Positions 57,183-64,000 of a stretch of DNA of 64,000 bases are shown here, piece after piece (position 1 is the stretch's first letter; each line of letters opens with the position of its first letter). The DNA lies in assembly GCF_004340985.1 (NCBI RefSeq), contig NZ_SLYB01000003.1, forward strand, positions 1 to 64,000, written 5' to 3'. Under the pieces are notes generated by a model. The model had not been told where the DNA came from, made no database searches, and was given only the letters and a program-made list of their open reading frames with translations. The translations under genes and the position numbers were made by a program. This stretch comes from Cricetibacter osteomyelitidis (GTDB lineage: Bacteria > Pseudomonadota > Gammaproteobacteria > Enterobacterales > Pasteurellaceae).

Positions 57183-59056
57183 TATTGCGCCCTTTTTTCA
57201 CAGGCATCACGCCATGTTTGACGGATCAAATCACTCCAATCTTGTGCAAAACGGGCGTTATCAAATAACGGAGAAGCCAGCACTTGTGCACGCAAGCCGT
57301 TATGCAGCTGTGCCAATATTTCACGTTGTGCCGGATTTGCCCAATATAGGGCTTTTTCTATGTATTGCTCACGAGTGTGACAAACAAATTCATTCAAACC
57401 CACCGCACACAACATCTGCTCACCTTGTCGGGCAATCATACCGGTTTGAGTCAAAGTAATGGTCGGCACTCCCATCCATAAGGATTCGGCGGTGGTCGTG
57501 CCGCCCGGATAAGGGAAAGTGTCTAAAATCAAATCTACCTGATTATGGGTTTCAAAATATTCAGCCCGCAGGCTTGGACCGGTAAAAATCAGATGGTTAG
57601 CGTTAAATCCCAAACCGCTTAATTTGTCTGCAAATCGGTGCTGTACCTCACTGCCCGGCTTGTGTTCACCATTTTTAAATAACCAACGGGCCTCCGGCAA
57701 TGCTTTTGCAATTTGTGCCCAAGTTTGTAGCACTTCATCATTGATTTTAGATGGATTTTGAAAACAACCAAAAGTTATATAACCGTTTGATAACGCCGGT
57801 AATGGTGCAACGGCAACCTGCTCTCTTGGCGGTTGCATGCATAAACGAGTATGCGGCAGACGATAAACTTTTTCGCTATATAAATGCTCTTCACCCACCG
57901 GTACACAATACGGATCGGCAATAATACCGTTCATATTCGGCAGACCGGTGGTGGCGAACCAACCCAGCCATTCTAATTGCAACGGTGCGGCTTGCACGGT
58001 AAAAATACCGAAACGGTTTTTCGCGGTATAACCGCTCAAATCAATCAACACATCAATGCCATCTGCACGAATCTGCTCGATGGCTTTGCTGTCTGTCCAA
58101 GGTTCAATATTGTGCCAGTTTTTAAACACCGGACGAACTTCGCGAGTCAGATTATCGTCAAAAGCACCGTTCAAATATGCCGACCAATCAAACTGTTTTG
58201 CCGCTTCAGACAGCAACAAACCCTGAATAAAGAAACCGACAGGATGGCAATCTTTTAAGTCTGCCGTCACTAAGCCGATGTGTAGTTTTTTCTCCGCCTC
58301 ACGTGCTGTTGGTACAGACAGGTTCAACTTATGTGCCTCGGCACAGGCTTTGGCATAATGCATAATTTCTTTAGCAATACGCTCCGGTTCATAAGGCGTG
58401 CGATAATTTTGAATAAATGCCCAATTCCCCAATGCACTGGTAAAGCTCGGATCGAGCTCTAAGGCCTTTAAATAATATTCAGAAGCCCGTGCCAGATCGG
58501 TAGGCTGATACATTGTCGCCAAATTAAAGGCCACCTGCCGTTGGCTTGGATTTTTCGGCAAAGATAATGCTCGTTCATAATAGGCTATCGCCTGTACTTC
58601 ATTGCCTAAGTCTTTTTGCACTAAGCCCATATTCAACACCGCATCCGGCTGATTGGGATCAAGTGCTAAGGCTTTGGCAAGATAATCGGCTGCTTTTTGA
58701 TATTCGCGAATCTGACGGCTGGCCAGCCCAAGATTGGTTAATGCACCGACATTTTTGTCTAAATCAGGAATACGCTCAAACATGGCAATAGCTTCTTGCT
58801 GGCGATGTACCTGCATCAGCAATACCGCGGTCAGATTCAGCAAATTGGCGTTAGTCGGAAAATCTTTTACTGCCTGCTCCGCTAATACTAAGGCGTCTTG
58901 TGCTCCGCGGGATTTCCAAAGATTGTGGACTTCAATATAACGTTTTTTATCCGCCTCGGTCTGAGGTTGCTGCACACCGGCTTTTTGTAAAAATTTAGTC
59001 ATTAAGGGGTTACTGATGGCTTTTTTCTGTTGCGGTACACGCGGTTTTTTACTCAT
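57182..59056 (-). CDS. TPR-GT41 (OGT/SPINDLY-like) glycosyltransferase C
   Basis: 624 residues. The N-terminus begins MSKKPRVPQQKKA and then carries TKFLQKAGVQQP, very like GT41-E but unlike the tagged A and B. TPR about 40-220, catalytic HPVGFF block (LVTADLKDCHPVG), IDLSGYTAKNRFGIF, WLGWFATTGLPNMNGIIADP, FGCFQNPSKI and DTFPYPGGTTTAESLWMG. The stop overlaps GT41-B; 79 bp separate it from the GT41-D stop. Confidence 0.85.
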   Translation of the reverse strand: MSKKPRVPQQKKAISNPLMTKFLQKAGVQQPQTEADKKRYIEVHNLWKSRGAQDALVLAEQAVKDFPTNANLLNLTAVLLMQVHRQQEAIAMFERIPDLDKNVGALTNLGLASRQIREYQKAADYLAKALALDPNQPDAVLNMGLVQKDLGNEVQAIAYYERALSLPKNPSQRQVAFNLATMYQPTDLARASEYYLKALELDPSFTSALGNWAFIQNYRTPYEPERIAKEIMHYAKACAEAHKLNLSVPTAREAEKKLHIGLVTADLKDCHPVGFFIQGLLLSEAAKQFDWSAYLNGAFDDNLTREVRPVFKNWHNIEPWTDSKAIEQIRADGIDVLIDLSGYTAKNRFGIFTVQAAPLQLEWLGWFATTGLPNMNGIIADPYCVPVGEEHLYSEKVYRLPHTRLCMQPPREQVAVAPLPALSNGYITFGCFQNPSKINDEVLQTWAQIAKALPEARWLFKNGEHKPGSEVQHRFADKLSGLGFNANHLIFTGPSLRAEYFETHNQVDLILDTFPYPGGTTTAESLWMGVPTITLTQTGMIARQGEQMLCAVGLNEFVCHTREQYIEKALYWANPAQREILAQLHNGLRAQVLASPLFDNARFAQDWSDLIRQTWRDACEKRAQ

Positions 59057-59135
59057 GTTGGTCTTCCGATTTTATTTTTGCAAGCGGTCTTTTCTTTTAA
59101 TATTTTGCAAAATCCGACCGCACTTTTCAAATGAT

Positions 59136-61202
59136 TTATCCGGCTTGGTGCTCTGCCTGCCGACATCTGTCTCGCCACATGGTGCGGATTAAATCACACC
59201 AATCGCGAGCAAAACGTTCGGTGTCAAACACCGGTGATTCAGCTACTTGCTTACGCATACCGGCACGTAAATCGGCCAACTCCCGCCAGTGTGCCGGATT
59301 CGCCCAATATAAGGTTTTTTCAATATATTCTTCACAGCTGCGACAGACAAACTGTGTTAATCCCGCTGCACTCATCAACTGCTCACCTTGGCGGGCAATC
59401 ATCCCCGGTAGCGGTAAAGTCAGTGTCGGCACCGCCATCCATAGTGCATCTGCCGTGGTAGTGCCGCCCGGATAAGGGAAAGTGTCTAAAATCAAATCAA
59501 TATTATGATGAGATTTCAGATAATTTTCGCGCGATTGGCGGGCAGTGAAAATAATATTATCTGCCTTAAAACCAAGTGCGGTCAGTTTTTCAACAAATTC
59601 ACGCTGTGAATTTTGATCAGACAGCCCACCGCTGGCACTTTGAAAACGCCAACGTGCCGTCGGCAAAGCTTCGGCGATTTTCCCCCAGGTTTGTAACACG
59701 CCTTCGCTGATTTTCAACGGATTCTGGAAACAGGCAAATGTCATATAACCATTTTGCAACGCAGGCAGTGGCGCAATATCCAGTTCATATTTCGGCGGCA
59801 TCATACACAGACGGGTATGCGGCATACGGTAAACGGTTTCGCTGTATAAATGCTCTTCGGATTCCGGCACACAATAGGGATCGGCAATAATCGCATTGAT
59901 ATTCGGTTGGCCGGTGGTCGCAAACCAGCCCAGCCATTCCACCTGCAACGGTGCATTTTGGCTGAAAAACACGCTGATGCGGTTACGCCCTGTATAGCCG
60001 CTCAGATCCACCAGCACATCCACATTATCTGCCTGCACCTGCTCACGCACTTTTTGATCCGCCCAAGAGATAATTTCATGCCAGTGATCGAATAGCGATT
60101 CCACCCGACTACGCAAGTCGTCAAAATCGTGATTATTGACATACAGCGACCAATCATACTGCTTTGCCGCCTTTGATACCAACAGACCTTCTAAAAACTG
60201 CCCCACCGGATGAGATTCTTTGAAATCACCGGTAACAATGCCGATACGCAGTTTTTTCTCCGGATTCAAGGCTTTTACCGGTAACACGTCTATTGACTCG
60301 GCTTGGGCGCATAATCTGCCGTATTTCATGGTATTACGTGCAATACCTTCCGGATCGTAAGGGGAAATATAACATTGAGTCATCGCCCAGTTACCCATAG
60401 CAACCAAGTTTGCAGGATCGATATCCAGTGACTGCAAATACCAGCGGGAAGCCTCTTGCAGATTTTTCACCCGCATATAGGCTTGCGCCAGATAAAAACG
60501 CGCATTAGTGTTTTCCGGTTCCAGTGCCAGTGCTTTATGGAAATTTTCAATTGCCCGCTCCACTATATTCACATTCAGTAACGCCTGACCATAAGCCAAC
60601 AGTGCAGTGATATTATGCGGGCGCAGGCACAAAGCTTTTTCCAGATAATCGATTTCCTGTTGAAATTGGTTCAAGCGGCGGTATGCCGTGGCGATATTGG
60701 ACAATACCACGGCATCTTGGTCATAATTGGGAATGCGGAAAAACATCTCCAATGCCTGTTGGAAAGTCTTACAGCGTAAATGCATCACCCCGCCGTAATT
60801 TAACAGCGAGATGTTATCCGGATATTCCTGCAAGGCTTTTTGAATTTCCACTAAGGCTTCAGACGGACCACGTCGTTGCAACACCGCCCCGATATGATCC
60901 AGATGGGTTTTCAAAGATATTTTAGCAATCTCAGTCTGTTGTGCTCGCACTTTACCGACACGGTCGGTGATGGCAGTTTCCAATTTCGACTTAGGAATTT
61001 CTGCCTGTTTAACCTCTACTTTAATTTGTGATTGCAAACGAGCAGATGACACCTGCACTTTGACATTACCGGGAGCTTGTACCGTAATCGGCACATTAAT
61101 ATCTGCTTTGTTTACAGGCTTAATCCCCCTTGTCTGTAATAATCCACTGACAGCAGACAGTGTGTTGATAGTCTTTTTAATCACACGGACTTTGTTGTTC
61201 AT
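59136..61202 (-). CDS. TPR-GT41 (OGT/SPINDLY-like) glycosyltransferase D
   Basis: 688 residues, the longest. It has an extra N-terminal region of about 90 residues (tag MNNKVRVIKK, then INVPITVQAPGNVKVQVSSA and several short basic-acidic stretches) before the TPR repeats (about 110-290). Catalytic blocks: IVTGDFKESHPVGQF, VDLSGYTGRNRISVF, WLGWFATTGQPNINAIIADP, FACFQNPLKI, DTFPYPGGTTTADALWMA. A USS (59574-59582) sits at the same codons as in GT41-A. The start is 10 bp from the GT41-E stop. Confidence 0.85.
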   Translation of the reverse strand: MNNKVRVIKKTINTLSAVSGLLQTRGIKPVNKADINVPITVQAPGNVKVQVSSARLQSQIKVEVKQAEIPKSKLETAITDRVGKVRAQQTEIAKISLKTHLDHIGAVLQRRGPSEALVEIQKALQEYPDNISLLNYGGVMHLRCKTFQQALEMFFRIPNYDQDAVVLSNIATAYRRLNQFQQEIDYLEKALCLRPHNITALLAYGQALLNVNIVERAIENFHKALALEPENTNARFYLAQAYMRVKNLQEASRWYLQSLDIDPANLVAMGNWAMTQCYISPYDPEGIARNTMKYGRLCAQAESIDVLPVKALNPEKKLRIGIVTGDFKESHPVGQFLEGLLVSKAAKQYDWSLYVNNHDFDDLRSRVESLFDHWHEIISWADQKVREQVQADNVDVLVDLSGYTGRNRISVFFSQNAPLQVEWLGWFATTGQPNINAIIADPYCVPESEEHLYSETVYRMPHTRLCMMPPKYELDIAPLPALQNGYMTFACFQNPLKISEGVLQTWGKIAEALPTARWRFQSASGGLSDQNSQREFVEKLTALGFKADNIIFTARQSRENYLKSHHNIDLILDTFPYPGGTTTADALWMAVPTLTLPLPGMIARQGEQLMSAAGLTQFVCRSCEEYIEKTLYWANPAHWRELADLRAGMRKQVAESPVFDTERFARDWCDLIRTMWRDRCRQAEHQAG

Positions 61203-61212
61203 TCTTATACCT

Positions 61213-63126
61213 TTATTTTTCCTGTGCTGCCTTTTTGCAAGCGTCCTGCCAAATCCGGCGAATTAAATTGCACCAATCTTCGCTGAATTTTACAGTATCA
61301 AATACAGGTGAGCTCAAAACCTGCTCACGCATTCCGACCTTTAATGCTGCCAGTTGCTCGCGGTTAGCCGGATTGCTCCAATATAACGCTTTTTCAACAT
61401 ACTCTTTGTGAGTTTGGCAGACAAATTGCGGATAACCCGCCGCACTCATCAGCTGTTCGCCTTGGCGGGCGATCATGCCCGGTAATGCCAGTGTTAAGGT
61501 TGGAACGCCCATCCATAGGGCATCGACAGTGGTTGTGCCGCCCGGGTAAGGGAAGGTGTCTAAAATCAAATCAATACCGTTGTGCGATTGAAAATATTTT
61601 TCACGTGCTTCGCTGTCGGTAAAAGTCAGATTATCAAGATTAAAACCGAGTGCCACCAGTTTTTCTTGGAATTTAATTTGTGCCGGTTTGCCCGGTGCAT
61701 TAAGCGTACTTTTAAAATACCAACGGGCATCCGGCAGGGCTTGGGCTATTTTCGCCCAAGTTTGCAAGGTATCTTCACTGATTTTCAGCGGATTTTGATA
61801 ACAGCCGAAAGTCATATAGCCGTTTTTTAATGCCGGTAATGTATCGATTTTCACCTGCTGATACGGCGGTTGCATACACAAACGGGTATGCGGCATACGG
61901 TAGATTTTCTCACTGTAAAGATGTTCTTCCGATTCCGGCACACAATAAGGGTCGGCAATCATCGCATTCATATGCGGCAGACCCGTAGTAGCAAACCAGC
62001 CTAGCCATTCAACCTGAACCGGTGCGGTTTGTGCCATAAAAATACCGGCACGGTTTTTCCCGGTGTAACCGCTTAAATCAATGAGAATATCCACTCCGTC
62101 TGAACGGATCTGCTCAATAGCTCGGGCATCCGTCCATACGCCGATATTGTGCCAATGTTTAAACAAGGGACGGACTTTTTGGGTCAGGCGGTCGTCATAA
62201 ACACCGTTCATATAAGCAGACCAGTCAAATTGTTTGGCAGATTCATCACTTAGTAAACCTTCTAAGAAATACCCCACCGGATGCACATCTTTCATATCTG
62301 CGGTCACTAAGCCGATATGCAGCTTTTTCTTCGGATTTTCGGCTTTCACGGCAGGCAGTCGGATATTACGCCCTTTTACTGCTTTTTCGGCATAAGCAAT
62401 GGTTTCACGGGTAATGCGTTTGGCATCGTAAGGCACCATATAATTCTGAATCAGTGCCCAGTTGCCTAATGCCGACAGGTGGGTCGGATTCAACTCCAAG
62501 GTCTTACGATAGCAGGCATTGGAAGCGGGTAAATCCTGTAATCTGCCGTAAGTTGTCCCTAAATTGTAGGAAATTTCTGCATTTTCCGGATCTTTATCCA
62601 AAATCTGGCGGTAATATTTCACTGCATCCGAATAGTTACCTAAATCCGTCTGCACCAAGCCCATATTTTGTAAGGTCGAAGCCCTATTCGGATCAATCGC
62701 TAAAACTTTATGGAAAATCTCAGCCGCTTTTTTGTATTGCTGCATCTGGCGGTAAGTGACCCCGAGATTGGTCAATACGCCGACATTTTTATCATAATCG
62801 GGAATACGTTCAAATGTTGTCACCGCTTCTTGAAAACGATTGTTTTTCATCAGTAAAATTGCCGTACAGTTTAGCAATGCCACCGATTGAGGATATTGTG
62901 CCAGTGCCTTTTCCGATGCGGTCAAAGCGTCCTGTGCACCGCGTGCTTTCTCAATCTGTGCAATTTCCGCCGTCAGCTTTTGTGTAGCTTGGGCGATGTT
63001 TTGAGTAGCTTGTTGCGGTTGTGTGTTCTTTACATCCACACCTGCTTTTTTCAGAAAACCGCTCATAAAAGAGGGGGTCTTTACCGCGCGTTTGGGTTGA
63101 ACGATTCTTGTTGGTTTCTTACTCAT
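61213..63126 (-). CDS. TPR-GT41 (OGT/SPINDLY-like) glycosyltransferase E
   Basis: 637 residues. N-terminus MSKKPTRIVQPKRA then FLKKAGVDV, like GT41-C, followed by a Gln-rich linker (TQPQQATQNIAQATQKL). TPR about 60-245 with full consensus units (NLGTTYGRLQDL). Catalytic blocks LVTADMKDVHPVGYF, IDLSGYTGKNRAGIF, WLGWFATTGLPHMNAMIADP, FGCYQNPLKI, DTFPYPGGTTTVDALWMG. It lies 27 bp downstream of GT41-F, in the same transcript. Confidence 0.85.
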   Translation of the reverse strand: MSKKPTRIVQPKRAVKTPSFMSGFLKKAGVDVKNTQPQQATQNIAQATQKLTAEIAQIEKARGAQDALTASEKALAQYPQSVALLNCTAILLMKNNRFQEAVTTFERIPDYDKNVGVLTNLGVTYRQMQQYKKAAEIFHKVLAIDPNRASTLQNMGLVQTDLGNYSDAVKYYRQILDKDPENAEISYNLGTTYGRLQDLPASNACYRKTLELNPTHLSALGNWALIQNYMVPYDAKRITRETIAYAEKAVKGRNIRLPAVKAENPKKKLHIGLVTADMKDVHPVGYFLEGLLSDESAKQFDWSAYMNGVYDDRLTQKVRPLFKHWHNIGVWTDARAIEQIRSDGVDILIDLSGYTGKNRAGIFMAQTAPVQVEWLGWFATTGLPHMNAMIADPYCVPESEEHLYSEKIYRMPHTRLCMQPPYQQVKIDTLPALKNGYMTFGCYQNPLKISEDTLQTWAKIAQALPDARWYFKSTLNAPGKPAQIKFQEKLVALGFNLDNLTFTDSEAREKYFQSHNGIDLILDTFPYPGGTTTVDALWMGVPTLTLALPGMIARQGEQLMSAAGYPQFVCQTHKEYVEKALYWSNPANREQLAALKVGMREQVLSSPVFDTVKFSEDWCNLIRRIWQDACKKAAQEK

Positions 63127-63153
63127 AAAATTATCCTATTTTTAACCGCACTT

Positions 63154-64000
63154 TTACGCTTTGTTTTGCTCAACGGCATCTTGCCAAATTTGCTGAATCA
63201 AAGTACACCAGTCTTTACTGAATTGTGCCGTATTAAATAACGGTGAATTTCGTGCTTTCTCACGCATGGTTAAACGCATTTGATTTAATAAATTACGGTT
63301 AGCCGAATCCGCCCAATACAATGCTTTTTCCACATATTGCTGAGGCGAATAAGTCACCAAATCAGCGAAACCGGCAGCGGATAACACTTGTTGCCCCTGA
63401 CGGGAAAGCATACTCGGCAATGCCAGCGTAATAGTCGGTACGCCCATCCATAAAGCATCTACGGTAGTTGTTCCGCCCGGATAAGGGAAGGTATCTAAAA
63501 TCAAATCAATCTTGTTGTAAGTGGGAAAATATTCTGAGAAATGGGTTGTGCCGAAAAATTCGACTTGATTCATCGGAAAACCTAACTTTGTTAATTTCTG
63601 TTTGAAATCCGGCAAGTCTTCACTGTCGGTACTCAAACGTGCAGCTTGAAAACGCCAATGTGCACTTGGCACTTTTTTTGCTACTTCCGCCCACAGTTTC
63701 AAGACATCATCATTGACCTTGGTCAGATTTTGAAAACAACCGAAAGTGATATAACCCTTTTCTAAGGCCGGACTCAGATTGACTTGTGCCTCAGTACCGG
63801 GATAGTTCATACACAAACGCGTGTGCGGCAGGCGATAGACTTTCTCGCTGTACCATTTTTCCTCTTCCGACGGCACGCAATACGGATCGGCAATAATTGC
63901 TTGCATGGTCGGCAAGCCTGAAGTCGCAAAATATCCAAGCCAAGTTACTTGCACCGGTGCTGATTGGGCGGCAAAAATAGCTAAACGATGTCCGGCAGTT
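63154..64000 (-). CDS. TPR-GT41 glycosyltransferase F, partial (5' end beyond window)
   Basis: 282 C-terminal codons of a sixth paralogue; the frame is open to position 64000 and aligns with its sisters from TAGHRLAIFAAQSAPVQV onward. It contains WLGYFATSGLPTMQAIIADP, FGCFQNLTKV, DTFPYPGGTTTVDALWMG and ends QIWQDAVEQNKA. The upstream TPR part and true start are outside the window; an internal GTG at 63954 is not the start. A distinctive insert (NYPGTEAQVNLSPALEKG) replaces the usual PP-rich loop. Confidence 0.85.
   Translation of the reverse strand, partial: TAGHRLAIFAAQSAPVQVTWLGYFATSGLPTMQAIIADPYCVPSEEEKWYSEKVYRLPHTRLCMNYPGTEAQVNLSPALEKGYITFGCFQNLTKVNDDVLKLWAEVAKKVPSAHWRFQAARLSTDSEDLPDFKQKLTKLGFPMNQVEFFGTTHFSEYFPTYNKIDLILDTFPYPGGTTTVDALWMGVPTITLALPSMLSRQGQQVLSAAGFADLVTYSPQQYVEKALYWADSANRNLLNQMRLTMREKARNSPLFNTAQFSKDWCTLIQQIWQDAVEQNKA

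Noticed and set aside
63154-63954. GT41-F as a complete short gene starting at GTG 63954.
   Set aside because: The same frame stays open to 64000 and continues to match the paralogues, so the gene is truncated by the window.
50691-64000. Phase-variable simple repeats in the glycosyltransferase array.
   Set aside because: I looked for tetra- or pentanucleotide tracts or long homopolymers that could switch reading frames and saw none.
50691-64000. Array as LPS or capsule synthesis locus.
   Set aside because: No sugar-nucleotide synthesis, flippase, polymerase or export genes are present, and GT41 enzymes of this type act on proteins.

Overview
The window looks like a chromosome segment from a Pasteurellaceae bacterium, most likely Aggregatibacter or Haemophilus. 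The 9-mer AAGTGCGGT and its complement ACCGCACTT, the Haemophilus-type DNA uptake signal sequence (USS), occur dozens of times in and between genes. The DNA is AT-rich, and the housekeeping proteins closely resemble gamma-proteobacterial ones. The genus is an inference.

Layout: 0.1-5.2 kb holds dsbD, a DoxX protein, a divergent LysR regulator / PACE drug-efflux pair and a PerM-type permease. 5.2-8.6 kb is the mannose PTS operon manXYZ, followed by yobD and preceded by a perfect CRP site. 8.6-13.1 kb has typA, a short Correia-like inverted-repeat element, a DMT transporter and glnA. 13.2-16.7 kb is a two-gene ABC exporter-type pair behind a likely Fur box. 17-22.6 kb has pdxH and the threonine operon thrABC with an intact attenuator (leader peptide, terminator and promoter). 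22.8-27.7 kb has a divergent amine-oxidase-like gene and potD, then tgt, a hemerythrin, a TusA-like gene and a periplasmic-protein gene broken by an in-frame TAG. 27.8-32.2 kb is fadR / nhaB-dsbB, a DUF554 gene and narP. 32.3-39.5 kb is cyaA divergent from hemCDXY. 39.7-46 kb is a self-contained sugar island (isomerase, CUT2 ABC importer, RpiR regulator, PfkB kinase) bounded on both sides by nearly the same hairpin. 46-50.6 kb has nfuA, a CorE/CorB pair, holC and queA.

From 50.7 kb to the right edge (over 13 kb) the minus strand carries a tight array of nine glycosyltransferase genes. Three encode GT90 (CAP10/POGLUT-like) proteins. Six encode TPR-containing GT41 proteins (O-GlcNAc transferase/SPINDLY-like), and the last of these runs off the window. 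None has a signal peptide, so all should act in the cytoplasm. The gene content suggests stepwise glycosylation of one or more proteins, with GT41 enzymes starting and GT90 enzymes extending. No acceptor protein lies in the window. This array is the best candidate for an undescribed system.

Many convergent or tandem gene ends are closed by inverted USS pairs acting as terminators. No tRNA, rRNA, CRISPR array, insertion sequence or prophage was recognised.
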